Source: Heterocephalus glaber (Eukaryota; Chordata; Mammalia; Rodentia; Bathyergidae). From it: a stretch of DNA of 64,000 bases. The DNA lies in the NCBI RefSeq assembly GCF_000247695.1, contig NW_004624743.1:4953725-5017724 (forward strand), read 5' to 3'. The translations under genes and the position numbers were made by a program. Positions 9,966-22,829 of this stretch are shown here, in pieces. Position 1 is the first letter of the stretch, and the number at the start of each line of letters is the position of its first letter. The notes under the pieces were generated by a model. The model did not search any database. It was not told the DNA's origin and saw only the letters and a program-made list of their open reading frames with translations.

Positions 9966-11935
9966 TACTCAATTTTTATAGATATCTTTATACTTTAAGT
10001 AATTACTTTATATCATTTCCCAATTTTATAAATTAAAATGCAGCAAAATTCATTTATACAAACAAACACATGCACATATGTAAATGCAAGCACACACATG
10101 AACTAGGAAGTACTCTTTAAGGACATGGGAGAGCACCAGATTTAAGAGATTTTTTTTTCTTTTCTAGATATGCTCATTTATTTAAAGTAAACTTTAAATA
10201 CTGCTGAACTGATTTATATGCAGAAGCTTGTCTTTTCTCTCTCCTGAAAGTGAGATTCTATGACTTCTTTACTTAGTAAACTACTTAAAGAAGAGGAATT
10301 TTCCCCACATTTTTGCTACAAGTCTGTCATGGTGTCATGTAGTTGACCTCTGTAGCCTGCATGTGGAATGTTCAAAGGCACCATTGGGCCAAAGATGAAG
10401 TGGGGCAGGGAGGCAAGCAGGCGGGTGGACTCTCCCAGGCTGATCGTATGCGTTCTTAGCCTGTATCAACATCAGCACCACCCAGCACAGAGACTGAATG
10501 CGAACTGCATGGCATGCGATAGAAAAGTAAAACATTGGGTTTCTTCCTGTTCCATAAATATTGGGCTGTTTCATTCTTTTCTCAGCGGAGGGAAATATGA
10601 CATGAGGATTTGATGTTTATTGAGCAATCAAGAGCAGCTAAGAAATGCATTAGATATTTTCTTCAGTTTACAAATCTTATATATATATACACATATATCA
10701 GAAGTTTTAGTCTTCATGTTAATCTTGAAACACATTTGGTTCAGGGAAACTGAAAATACAGTCAACTTATATTCAAATATTAGTAAATTTTCAATTAAAA
10801 CCACAAGTCTGGGTGAGCATAAACACATGCACGTGAAATTGTCAAAATTTCTTCAGAAAGTTGTCATATTTGGCATTCCCAATGTATCATATAGGTGGGC
10901 TTTGATTGGGAGTAGGGTGGTATTTCTGTAGCTAGTTGTCTCCTACTCTGAGAGATGCTCAATTGTGGAATTACTGCCTGGGGCACGAGGTACTCATTCT
11001 ATTACACTCTCTTCAAAGAATCTTAAATGCCAATGTCTTTGATTAATTTTACATTTACATAAGATTTAAAACTACCTAAGGAGTGCATTGTTGAATCAAT
11101 CAACACTTTTTAAAATCTACATTCTCATTATAATTTTTAGCCTTATTCTAATTCTTTGCACAAAAATTTCTGGTGTTTTAGTCAATTATCTTTCAAGACT
11201 TTACCTGTGCTTAAATGCATATAGTACATAATTTTGATAACAATAAAATTAAGTGTATGTTTCTATATAAAACTTATCATTTCAATTTTACATTCTGGGC
11301 TGAGATATTATCTATATTATCATTTATTAACAGTTTTACCTTCTACATACGTATGAGTGATAGGTGGAAATGTTAATTTACAGTTTGATCTCTTCTGAAC
11401 AAATTTAAGAAAAATTCATGTTGACTTCCATTTCCAGATGTGATAGTATGTCTCCTCTACAGCCCAGGTGTGATAGGACAGTATAGTAGGTTGCCAAGAG
11501 ACTAAAAAATATACCCGGTAATGGCTTGGGAGAGATTAGGTTTATGAGCACACTAACAGGAAATGATAGTCTTGAGATTTAATAGCAGAAAATGGTAAGC
11601 ATCTAGGGCAGCAAGCTGGACAGGAAGTTACCAGAAAGTATTTGGAATGCTCAGTTGAGAGAGGCTGAACCAGTTAAGTGTCAGGAGGTCTGACAGCAGC
11701 TGGTTGAGATAGAGATCCAGTGGTGCCTCCCTGGACTTTGTACGGCACTAGTGCTCTGCTCTGCACCCAGTTACTGTGTGGGAGGGGGTGTTTTGATTAA
11801 GCTGCACAGCATTGAGATTATTAGCTTGTTTCGTTCTATCAAATGACCAATATTCCAAGAAAGGAACAGCTGACGCAGCACATGGACAGGAAGGTAGTTT
11901 TTACCTACCTTGCCCAGTTCTTGGCCGGTGGATAA
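9966..11935. other. Unique stretch, no gene or named repeat
   Basis: The part at 10330-10610 is less AT-rich than its surroundings and could be an old repeat or a conserved element. Its overlapping frames on both strands (about 80 codons) carry no recognisable protein. A TA/CA-rich run lies near 10680-10696. Nothing else is supported. Confidence 0.4.
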
Positions 11936-11939
11936 TTCT

Positions 11940-12025
11940 TATCTAGACATATGAAAATGAGGCCCCAAATCACAGTTGGTAGGTGAGGCCTTTTGGGAAT
12001 TCTTAGTTCATGAAGGCTCCATTCC
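11940..12025 (+). mobile_element. MaLR (MST-like) LTR fragment
   Basis: 'aggccccaaatcacagttgg' and the following 'aggccttttggga...ggtcatgaaggctc'-type block are nearly the same as 14752-14820 in the larger LTR below, so this is another copy of that MaLR LTR segment. Confidence 0.65.
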
Positions 12026-12244
12026 TATGACAGTCTGGTCCCAGTCTGCTTAAAATATCCCTTTGATTTTTCATGAAAGGGGAATACAAAAGGGATTTGA
12101 TATGTATAACTTCAAGGTTTTCCAGAATCCTCAAGTAAGAGAAAAATTCTAGTTACCATCCTTATTGAAATACATATCTCTCAAATATTCAAAAAACAAA
12201 AAAAGTATGGTCGATGAGGTTGGGCTGATCCAACCATCTTGGAG

Positions 12245-12835
12245 TAATTGCTTAAGGCAGTTAGGGTTCTCCATAACAAAAACATAAAATTATAAAAAGA
12301 GGATTTGTTTGACTGGCTTTCATGATCATAGATGGTAGATTGTCCCACAGTGACTGTCTACAAGCCGGAGAGCCAGAGAATCCAGTAGTTGTTGGGCCAA
12401 GAAGCTGGAAACCATGGAACAGGAGAGATCAATGATGCAGGCCCAGTCCAAGGCTGATGGCCTTGTAGATGAGAGTTACTAGTGTGAGTCCATGTTCAAA
12501 GTGGGGAGAAGGTGGAGTGTCTTATTCACAGGTGATGGCAGCAGCAAAAGAAACAAACTAAAACAAAACAAAACAAAACAAACCTGCATCTTCTCCAGAA
12601 GACTTCAACTTGCATGGCTTTGGGCTCCCTCCTCCTGCTTTTTGTACAGGCTGGGCCCCCAGGCTTTGGATGGTGCTGCCTAATAACCTCCAGAAAAATC
12701 TTCAGAGACACACCCAGAAGGGCACTTGACTACCGTGTCTTTCTAGGCATCTTCCAATCAAGTCAAGCTGACAATCAAGATTACCCATCAAAAGAAGCCC
12801 TGATATTTGGCAAAGGAGGTAAAAGTAAAATATGG
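12245..12835 (+). mobile_element. Old LTR-like interspersed repeat (family unassigned)
   Basis: It opens with 'ttagggttctcca' and contains 'gagatttattt'-like, 'gactcattcatgat'-like and 'cagacacacccagaa'-like blocks in the order seen in a common mammalian LTR-type repeat of about 450-600 bases. An (AAAAC)n run at 12558-12581 interrupts it. I recognise the repeat but do not trust myself on its name or strand. Confidence 0.5.
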
Positions 12836-14705
12836 TGAACTGCGACACTTCGATCATAGGAGCAGCAGCCAGAGATAGCAGCAGGCAGTAAAATGGGAGA
12901 TAAAATAGTAGCAATAAGACACTAAGCAAATTCCAGCTTTTTACTTCTCTTCCACAAGTACTTGTGTGGATAGACTAACATGAACTGGTCTTCAAAAGGT
13001 ACAGATGTCAAAAACTAGCAAAGGACACTGAAAAATATCTGGTCGTCCTCTCTAACATTCTACCTGCACTGAAACTGTGATGCCAGCAAGACCAAAGAGA
13101 ATAGCAAATTTAGCTCTTCTTTTCTAAGCCTGATTGGACAAACCGAATCCATGTTGATGAAGTTTCCAGTCACCATTTAATACACGAGTACATATAGGAT
13201 TTATTTAGAGATTTATACCCTGTTAGATGCTGGAAATACAAGATACAGGCAAGCCCAATGTTTAAAGACTTCAACATTTTAAAAAATAGATACGCATTAT
13301 AAAAATAATTACCAAAATATTTAAAGCACTTATATTTATTGATATAGAAATGTACAAGAAGCTAAAAAATAAAGAAGAAAGTAGATTTTCTAGCAAAGTA
13401 AGATTGTTGAATCTCCTTTTTAATCATTATATGTATACTCTAGTCATGTTTAAATTCCTGATAGGAAGTGAAATGTTGTTGACACTAAGTAGTACACATA
13501 TACTGTATCACCATGACATACAGGGAATCGGAAATGTATGTGATAAAGTTTATCTCAGTACGTTGTTAAATTGAGTAATTTATCAACAAAAATGCATTGA
13601 AACTGATGGTCGTCATCACCTATTAGTTTGTGCTAATCAAGAAAAATAGCAGATCCATTGCTAAAATATATATCATAAGAAACATATACATCATAAGAAA
13701 AATATAAATTCCCTATCTGGTATATCATATTTAATTCCAGTATTTCTAGATGGCTTAATCAATTTATTCTTTTTTTCCAAATTTTATTAGTACATGTTTG
13801 CTAAACATGGATCTTACAATCATCTTATTTTCTTCTTATCATGAAGTCACAGCAATTTCAGTCTAACTCATGTTGTTACCTAGAGCACCACAAAGTTTAA
13901 TGAAGATTTATGATGTATATATTTCTACTCTGTATACATTAATTATATAATATATTTATATAACATGTATTTAAAGTAGTCAAACTTGTAAACAATGAAT
14001 ACGACTGACAGAAAACTTAGAACCCTATAGGCAGAATTCCTTCTGTAGGTTTTTTTGCCTTCTATTGTTGTCAGCCAACCTATGTATATATAAACTATAT
14101 ATACTAAACAGATAAAAGAATACCATATTGAGTGATATTTCTAGAACTACACTTAACCAAACTTGGTACATGCCAAGTAACAGGTAGATACATAACATTA
14201 GAAAGTGGTTTATGGGACGAAACAAATACACATAGCTGTGATGGCTTTTATTTTCAATTTTTTATTTGCATTAATTCATCTAGTCCTCACAGAGGTTTAA
14301 ATAATCCAGAAAAAACTACTATCAGATGTCAGAAAATATAGGTATAGTCCTATGATTTCATCGCTTTTTTCTTTCTTATTTCATGGAGATGAAAATTAAT
14401 GTCACAGCTATTGAGTCCATTTTGCTCGCCAATATATCTGTGGTGGCTTGACAATGCCAGGAATGTCACAAAATTCATATCCTTGCTGAATATGCAAATG
14501 AATCACTCAAGAAATAAGCACAGTGACACTTTTAAGACCTTGTAGCTAATTAAATAAGGCCAGGGCTCTTGATACGGTATTACTTAATGTCTATTGAGTT
14601 CTCTCCATACACTATAGACACAAGATTGAGACAAACAACAAAGGTGAAGAATAATATTTTTAGAAAATTAGATACTCAGTGGTACTCAAAGGCATTTTGC
14701 ATTAG
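12836..14705. other. Unique AT-rich stretch, nothing recognised
   Basis: Frames up to 75 codons only, without recognisable protein sequence. TA-rich blocks near 13660-13710 and 13910-13970. Confidence 0.4.
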
Positions 14706-14714
14706 TGGTTCCTA

Positions 14715-15055
14715 TAGTCTGAGTGTTTTCCCCAAATTCATATATTTGAAAACTAGGCCCCAAATCATAGTTGGTAGCTGAGGCCTTTTGGGACTTCTTA
14801 GGTCATGAAGGCTCCATTCCCATGAATGGAGCTGACTCTTTTTCCCCTTTTTTTCCTTCCACCATGGGCAGGTGGAGCCTCCTCCCATGTAGAGGAGCTG
14901 CAGGCTGAGCTCTCACCTGACACTCAACTAGGCAGTGCCTGGATCTTGGACTTCTTCATTTCCAGAAGAGTAAGAAATGGATTTCTGTTTTGTATCCATC
15001 ACCCATTCCTAGGTTTTTTGTTATAGTAGTCTGACTTCCCAGTAAAGATCTGCTT
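14715..15055 (+). mobile_element. MaLR LTR (MST-like), plus strand
   Basis: In order: 'ttttccccaaattcatatat', 'aggccccaaatcatagttgg', 'aggtcatgaaggctccattc', a block giving 'ttggacttcttcatttccag' and 'gaaatggatttctgtt', and an end resembling 'ttgttatagtag...gactt'. This is the colinear layout of an MST-type LTR of the ERVL-MaLR group. Internal deletions shorten it. Confidence 0.75.
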
Positions 15056-15484
15056 TTGTAATCACATTTTATAAAAAAGTTTGAAATCTGTGGTGAGAGT
15101 ATTCACACTTTCTTGCAGAATGTATAGTTCTATGTAGAAATAACAGACTATTAATTTGATTTAATAAAAATAACCTACAAAATGAATTTTGCTGAGGTCA
15201 AATTTAAACAGTAGAGTACAGGCATGTAAATGTTACAAGGCACTGAGATTTAGTGAATACATACAAAGGAGTCCTAAAAGCCTGAGATGTAGGACCCTTC
15301 CATACTCCAGATAAGCTCTCATGTTCACACCATTTGTACCTTACCCCCAAAGAAAATCAATGCTATGTTTCTTGTCACCAGAAATCACTGAATTCAAATC
15401 ATAGGTTATTATTTATCTGATTATAAAATATAAACAAGAAGAAACTTTTTGGACATAAGGTTATTAAAATTTAACTGTTCTGAC
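15056..15484. other. Unique AT-rich stretch, nothing recognised
   Basis: Lies between the MST-like LTR and an L1 fragment; no supported feature. Confidence 0.4.
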
Positions 15485-15665
15485 ATGCCTGCTTTCTAAT
15501 GCCGCTGCTATATTATTCATGGTAGCCAATATTGCAAACAATGCCTGTGTCCAAGGACACATAAATGAATAAAGTAATTGTACCATACTCAGTGCAATGC
15601 TATTCAGTTGAAATCTACAATCATATCTTGACATTTGTTATGACATGGATAAACCTATAGGTCTA
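15485..15665 (+). mobile_element. Old L1 ORF2/3' fragment
   Basis: 'ccaaggacacataaatgaat', then text resembling 'gtaccatactcagtgcaatgc' and 'gacatggataaacc', matches the L1 region encoding the ORF2 C-terminus in plus orientation. Confidence 0.65.
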
Positions 15666-15744
15666 AATTTGCCATTTCCTTGGCTTTCTTTTCTCTTGTC
15701 TTCTCTATTTTTCATGTTTCTATTTCATCTCCTTTGTTAGCCTA

Positions 15745-16195
15745 CTCTCTGTGTAGGTGGGCATAGTTCTTAGCTGACACCCAATACGTAGATGATGTCC
15801 TATGACTGGGAGACATTGTAAAGATCTTGTGAAATGACTTTGCAAGTGTAATTAAGGCACCCCAAATTAACCATCTTGGAGATAAAGGAAAGAATCCTAA
15901 GTGGGCATGACCCAGTCAGATGGGAACTGTAAAAGAGGATATAGAAATCACATAGAGATGTTCGTCTGCTGAGTCAGAAGACACAAGCTCCAAGAATTTT
16001 ATAACTGTAAAGAAATTAATCCTGCCTGAATCTCATGAGTTTGCAAGAGGACCCTGGGCTTCAGATGACAATGCACCTATGACTGAGAATTCTGCCGTAG
16101 ACTTGTGAGGCTGTGTACAGCGGATTCAGATAATGGATATATTGTTCAAAGCTACTAATTGGGTAGCAAATTGTTATGCAATAAAGAAAAAATGA
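15745..16195 (+). mobile_element. MLT1-like MaLR LTR
   Basis: Colinear with the MLT1 consensus: 'aaatgactttgcaagtgtaa', a 'ccaaattaaccatcttggag' block, 'gggcatgacccagtcagatg', 'tgcctgaatctcatgagttt' region, and an end resembling 'gctactaattgggtagcaaa'. Old and gapped. It lies 80 bases after an L1 fragment. Confidence 0.7.
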
Positions 16196-16530
16196 TACAT
16201 TGATTATAACTCTGCCTTGATATGTAGTGGCTTGCTCTGGGTTTTATAGTAAGTATCTAATAACATCAACTAATACTGTGTAATTTCCCGTGTTGTGAAA
16301 GAACCTGGTAACGGTATTCTTCAGATTTCTTCCCTCTCTGCTTTGTGCTACTGCTACAGTGGGTTTTATTTCTACATGAGTCCTGGAAACATGGTTTTAG
16401 TACATTTCCCTCAGGAACCCATAGTCAATAGACTCATAAGTGATCATTTTAAATACTTCATATTTACCATGAATTAAGTGTTTCTAGTTTTGGCATTTTC
16501 TATGTTTTGAACCAGATTCCCATCTGCTAA
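16196..16530. other. Unique stretch, nothing recognised
   Basis: No repeat or frame supported. Confidence 0.35.
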
Positions 16531-17520
16531 CACGTTTTAAGGACTTCTTTCAGCATTCTTGTTGTGTAATACTGCTGGTGATTATTCCGTAACTTGCATA
16601 TATATAATTGAAAATCACAATTTAAATGTAATAATTTAATATAATTAAAATATCGATTAATAAAATATATAAATCATAATTTTACTTTAGTTTTTCATAA
16701 TATAATTTTTTGGGTAAAGAGTTCTAGCTAGAGATTTTTGCCTTTTACTGCTTTAGGGACATATTTGCAATAAATTTTATTTGTACTTTTTCTAACAAGT
16801 AATGTGCTCCTATCTTTAACTTTGTTCTCTGAGTACAAGGTGTTTTTTCACTCGAATACAAGGTAATTTTATGATTTCTATTGTTTGTAAATAATTTTAC
16901 TATGACTTGCCTAGTGTAATTTTCTTCGTGTTTCTTGGGCTTTGGGTTTATCAAATATAATTTTTTTGTGGTATTTCTTTCATTTCTTTTCAGCTGTCAT
17001 TCTCCTTCTGGTCTCCCTCAGCAATGCCTATGGAATTTGAAGTCATCTCCCTGGTAACTGGTGCTCTATTTCTTTTCAACAACTCTTTTTCTGATTTTGA
17101 AGTTCGATAGTGAAATTGCTCATTCTTCAAATTAATAAATTTTTCTTTCTGCAATGTCTACTCTGCTGTGTTCTTTGAGGTATGGTCATATCCATGTGTA
17201 CAAGTTCATTTTGGGTCATTAAAAAATCTTCCATAGCTATATTCTACATGCTCATTTTCTTTTTTATTAAACTCATAGCACAGAGTTGTAACATGCCTTA
17301 TATTGTTCTTGCTTTGTAATTCTATAATCTACTACATATATAGATACTTTTTATTGATTTTTAAATTATTGTCGGTCATAACTTATGGCTTTTGATGCTT
17401 AATAATTTTTCTGTTGGATGTCCTGCATTGAAACTCATGCCTTTTGTGGCATAACTGGCTATTTGTGCATTCCTGTGAATTTGTAGGATCATATTGAAAT
17501 AATCATACTGTTCTCTATAA
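16530..17520 (-). mobile_element. Ancient L1/HAL1-type ORF1 region, minus strand
   Basis: The plus strand carries, in order, blocks resembling 'tttcagcattcttgttgtgt', 'tgcctagtgtaattttcttc...gtttcttgggctttggg', 'ctccttctggtctccctcag', 'ttctttctgcaatgtctac' and 'ggatgtcctgcattgaaact'. This is the antisense layout of the ORF1 region of ancient L1/HAL1 elements. Very degraded with many gaps; no frame survives. Confidence 0.6.
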
Positions 17521-17524
17521 AAGA

Positions 17525-18464
17525 AAAACATAAATCTGATTTTAAGAACAATTAATCAAGAGCAAAATATACTCAAAATGCTTACTCATATTGGTGTTTT
17601 CCCCAGGATTCCCTTACTTAGTCTAATTGAAGATAATTATTTTGAGTCTTTTGAAAAAAAATGTTTTGAAGAACCTAAATTGTTTTTGAAATAAAGAAAT
17701 TGTTTTATAAAAACTGTAGGAAATAAGACCCATAGAGTGATGGGAAGATAGATATTTGAAGTTTATTAATTAATGTTTAATTTTCAGTAGTTAAACCCCC
17801 TAAAATTTGTACATTATTAAGTACAGTGCCCTGTACTTGTCCCAGACAGAAGCTAATTTTTGTAATTTACTAGTGAAACAGCTTTCAATTACGCATCACA
17901 GAATGCCACTGCAAAAGGGCAGGAGTCTATTGTTTCATATACAATGGAGAGGCAGTGATTTTGCAGAATTGGTTATTTTAGCATCCTGCCATCAAGGATC
18001 AGATGCCGTCCACTCTGCAGCTGTGCCCTTCAGGATGCTGCTTCCTGAGCACAAAGGTAACCACTTGTGCTTTTTACAAGCCTGGTAACGTCCACCTGAA
18101 CATTTTATCTCTCAGCCTCTCTCTCTTCAGGTAAACCTTATTTCTGCTTGACTCTCGGTCTCTGATAGCCTTAGGATTCTTGCTTTCTTGCTTACTCTGT
18201 CCCTGCTTACATGTATGCATGTGCTTCGCCAACATTCTTACCCCTACATTCCTTTTCCTCCGTATACCAGGACTAACCTATGCCAAATTTTATCTTTTCC
18301 CATCCTACTGATTTGTAAACATGTGCAGCATGTAACAACTGAATATTTCTTCCAAATTCCTAAGATTTTAGAGGGCTGTAAGAAGGAAGGTCGAGCTTAT
18401 AGTTATTTCCTATAAAAGAATAAAATAGAACATTTGTTAATCCTAAGTCTTAAGTGATAGATAA
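17525..18464. other. Unique stretch, nothing recognised
   Basis: The 93-codon open frame at 17807-18088 shows no protein family that I recognise. The section 17900-18100 is less AT-rich and might be an old repeat or conserved element. Confidence 0.35.
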
Positions 18465-18480
18465 AAAGGATTGTTGATCA

Positions 18481-18573
18481 GGCTAGGGATTTAGCTCAGT
18501 GGTTCTGCCACCTGTCTTGCAAGCCCAAGGTCCTGAGTTCAATCCCTGATACCAAAAAAAAAAAGAAAAACCA
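18481..18573 (+). mobile_element. ID-like SINE
   Basis: A box TAGCTCAGTGG, B box GAGTTCAATCC, A-rich tail. Imperfect flanking duplication: AAAGGATTGTTGATCA at 18465-18480 and AAAAGATTGTTCATGA at 18574-18589. Confidence 0.92.
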
Positions 18574-18709
18574 AAAAAGATTGTTCATGACATCAATGAA
18601 AAAAATGTCCTTGAGACACAAAAAGAAAACTCAATATTTTATGTGTCCTATTGAAGAAACATGTGTCAAATCTGATTGCCAGTATCAATGTTCAAGGCAT
18701 TAAACTATT

Positions 18710-18983
18710 GCCAGACCTGGTGGTACACAACCACCCAGATCTTTGGGATACTGAGGCAGGAGGATTGAAATGTTGAACCCAGTCTGGGCAACTTAGTGAC
18801 TTAACAAGACCCTGTCTCAAGAAAGATAGAAGGAAAAGAAGGAGGAAAGGAAGGGAGGGAGGAAGGGGAAAAAGAAGTCAAGGCAAGGCAGGACAAGATG
18901 AGACAAGACTGGGAATGTGTTTTAAGGCGAAGATCCTGAGTCCAATCCCCCATACCACTAAAATTTAATTAATTAATTAATTT
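18710..18983 (+). mobile_element. Fused B1+ID composite SINE (MEN/B1-dID-like)
   Basis: 18710-18820 is a B1-like 7SL unit (GCCAGACCTGGTGG start, 'ctgaggcaggaggattg', 'gaccctgtctcaa'). A GGAAG/GAAAG-rich expansion fills 18818-18895. A degraded ID half follows, ending with B-box-like 'gagtccaatcccccatacc' and an (AATT)n tail. The B1-then-ID order is that of composite SINEs known from squirrel-related and other non-muroid rodents. Confidence 0.8.
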
Positions 18984-21900
18984 TAAATATCTTTGAAATC
19001 TCCCTGTGCTATAATTGTGCTATAATTCATCACAGCTAACATGGTAGATATGAAATAAGTGCTTCACATATTTTGAGTGAATGAATGAAGTCTAATTCAA
19101 TATTATCTCACATTCCTACTAAAATAGAAATGGAGATAAAATGAGAATTGAGAATGCTGCAAGGTATAAATTGTTCACACTCTTTGGTCATTACTCATTT
19201 GGTGACTGATTATTATTTTAAACATTTCATTTAAGTAGTCATTACACTGGAACTTAAACATTGATCTCAATATCCTATGCACATACTGGGGATTTAACAA
19301 ATGAGGGTTGAATCTTGGGTGTGCAACAGCCTAAAATAAGGATGTGCACTTTCAGGAGTAATTCTGCTAACAGACACACATGTTCACCTTTAGGCTTGCT
19401 TCCTCTGACACTGTAATTATTCTAAAATTAAAAATGAAAAACAGATTTCAGTGTATTTTTGCTTCGTTACTCACTCACAGACCTATTGCACAGTCATGCT
19501 CAAAACACATTTAAAGATAATGCAAAATTTTGTATTTCTAGTTGCTCAGAAAACTGAAAATCACAGTATAATTTTAGCTTCCCAACCACATTTTTAGCTG
19601 ACATGTGATTCCCACATATACTACTGTTGCTGTGTATTCTTGGTAAAGCATTCTTCTAATGAGATAATTACATCTCTAATCTAATGGTGTAAAGAGCAGT
19701 AGAAAATTACATAAAGAATATGTGGGAGGTGTTCTCACAAACAGAGGGCTGGCAGAAGGTGGATTTTTGAACAGTCTTAGAATATACCAACCTAAGTAAT
19801 AGACCACAGCATTGCACAGGAAACTTTATTTATCTACAGATGATATTTCTCCATATTGCAATTCAAGTTTTATTTGCTCCTGTGGCAAAGTTGATTAATA
19901 TATTTTGATTATATCTTTACTTATACGGTTACACACATTGTATGTTTCAGAGAAAATTACACATCTACCAAGAGACCCCATGAGTATATTCACTCTTTAA
20001 AAATGGCAAGATTTTAAAATGGTAAATACAATTATGACACTATAATGAGCAAGTTAAAGCAGATATTTGATATTTTGTTTCAAACATGGGAATCAAATCA
20101 TCCAAGTGAATAAATACATGTATACAGATATATGCATATTTAACACATTAATTTTATAAAATAAACAAGATCGTTGGATCTATCCCAAAACTTAGATAAA
20201 TTCAAAATTTAGCAATGTAAGAAGGTACTACAAAAGTTAAAGAAATTAGAAAAATTAACTTGACAACGATAAGCAAAGTTTGGAGATTTCTGGCTAAATG
20301 GTATTTATTAGGCACATTTATGGTACATTTTGTTAGGAATGATGAAAGTGTACTTTATTAAATGAAGGTGTTTCAAATTACTAAACATTTTATACTATTT
20401 GCTTGTATAATTCAACATATTCTTTAAAAGGTATTTGTAACAGTAGCTTGGAAACAACCAAATTCTTATAAGTTACCTTTTTCCTATGGCATGGAGGAAC
20501 AATGAATCTTATGTTTCATAATTTTGATAGAACAAATAAATATATATATATATTTTTTTCCAGGCACGTTTCAAAACTGGAAATGCATCTGGGTGCAACA
20601 GTGAATTTCCCAATAAATTTCTCGTGGACCTCACTTTCAAAAGAGCAAAATACATAAAAAGCAAATCTTAGTTAAATGTACGGTGACAACTTCAGTATAT
20701 ATATTCTACATTTGGAATATATGTCAATGTGAAATAGGAATGTGTTCATGAATTAATATTTACTTTTAAATTAAAACAATACAGAATATCTCAACCACTA
20801 TAACAATATACTATTGAATATTATATATAACATTAAATTTTGGGTGTTTTGAGTGAAATTAATACATCTAAGGTTAAGTTCAATGAATGGCTCCAAGTCA
20901 CAATTGAAAATTAAAACTGAAAAATATTATTAACTGTAAATTATTTAACATAGCATTTATCTTTGTGGATATTGTGGCACTACAAATACATTTCTTTAAA
21001 TTATCTTGTATTCTGTATTAATTGAAAATTAGAGAGGATATCTTTGGGGGCAAATTTTTCTCTTAGCATGCAGGTCAGGATAATCTTTTAGTTAAATCTA
21101 CAGACAATGTTTATTGTTACAGTGTGCAATGTGTTATCTGCCGTTAGCAACACAAGATGTCCTATAATGCGATGCCTTGAGAAATTGCAAGAGGTGACAA
21201 CACTTTATAGTCTGTTACAGACCTCCGGAGCATTTAAAGTGTGGTCCTGCAGCTGCTCAGTCAGGCCATTGGCGGCAGCACGGACATTTCCAGTCCTGTT
21301 TGCCAACCCCAAAGCACACCTCCCCCTGAGCTTGCTTGCAGCCAGTGCTAGCTAGGGTCGAGGTGCAGCTGAAGGTCATGACTCTGGTTTTGGTATAGCT
21401 TTAGGGGAGATCAAAGAACTTGGATGAAATATTTGCTTGGTCACTTTCTCAACAAAGGCAAATGAATCTCCTAAAACCCGTTGTAAGGAGCAGAAAATAA
21501 AACGGCTCCATAAAGTCTGCAGATAAAGTAGAACAAAACACCACTCATGGTTAGGAGAGCCAGTAAATATATTGTCTCTCTTTTCCAATGAGTGCCACTG
21601 AAACACTGGTGCTTTAGTAATGTGGATGGAATAATGGTACTTGTGATTTTTTAAAGCTATTATTTGCAGTAGTCAAAAGCAATACTTTAATGGTGAATTA
21701 AAGTATAAGTTAAATAGCAAGCTTTTCAAATCATAAATCCAGGACACAGTTCAGAGTAGTGAGGTTTATTTGTTCCAAGTGGGCTATTGGTGAGCTGAGG
21801 CAAAACATTCTTAGTTATTGAAATGAAGGCAGGGCTGACTTGTTATAAATTTTATATGTTTCCAAACCTACTGGGGTTCAAAAGTGAGAAATGTGTTTGC

Positions 21901-22829
21901 ATTCTATTGCAATACCAATTGTATTAACAGATGTCTAAGGATGAATGTTCAAAACTAAAAGCATTTGTTTGATATTTTCAGCACTAATTTTTTCTACCCA
22001 CATATGTCAAAACAATTCAGATCAGCATGCTTTCCAAACTGCTAGTAATTTCTTTAGAGGAATAACTTCAGAAGCAAAAGTAATTAACTAAGCAAATAAA
22101 GTTTGTATAAAATTAGAACCCATTCAAGTAGAACAAATTTTTTTTTGTTAACAGCTAGTAAAGAAAGAATAATTAGCTTATTCATTTCATATATAACTGC
22201 GTTCTTTTTACTGTGATGACCTATACATCTCATCCAGGTCTTAACATTTGCCATAAGAGGACATGTCCATCTACTGAAGAAGGAAGTGTTCATTTCTGGA
22301 ATCAGTTGTATGGTATTTCATTTAGATGTTTAAAATAAGGGAATAGGCCAGTGCATCCACATGCTACATTGGTAGAGCAAATACCAACTCTACTTAGTGT
22401 TTTCTGAGGAAGGGTATTTTCCCCCAGTGCACTATGGGGAGAGACTAGTGGCACCACTTTGTACACAAACGTCATCTCAGGTACCGATGAATGGAGACTC
22501 ACTTTGTGGATCACTCGCTCCAACTCCAGGATGGGAGAGCCAGCTCTTCTTAGGCTGCTGAGTCTACATTTTAAGGCATTTAGAGCACTGTCAACATGTG
22601 GACTCCTCCATGTATGGGCTAAGTTTCTAGCTATGGACAATTATCTGTGGGGAAATCTGGACTATGTAGTCAAGTGCTTCCTTCTCATCGACCAGCGAGG
22701 CTGTGTATATATTGGAATCTCAAGAGGAAGGCTGGGAACTGCAAAGAATCTGACAAAAGAATAGGGCTACAATCCATCTTTTACATCTCTAAATACTTAT
22801 TTTTTTCTACCAACAGACTAAGTGTTTCT
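18984..22829. other. Long unique AT-rich stretch, no gene
   Basis: Almost 4 kb without a recognisable repeat. A short (TA)n lies at 20540-20552. The parts 21110-21370 and 22340-22740 are GC-richer. The latter has a 112-codon reverse-strand frame (22302-22640) and a 101-codon plus frame that overlap and cannot both be coding; neither resembles a known protein. Old unnamed repeats or conserved non-coding elements are possible. Confidence 0.4.

Noticed and set aside
10335..10613. Possible exon in the GC-richer patch
   Set aside because: Frames exist on both strands, neither matches a protein family, and no convincing splice sites bound them.
22302..22764. Open frames of 112 (minus) and 101 (plus) codons
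   Set aside because: They overlap on opposite strands, resemble no protein that I know and show no exon borders. GC-richer sequence explains the lack of stops.
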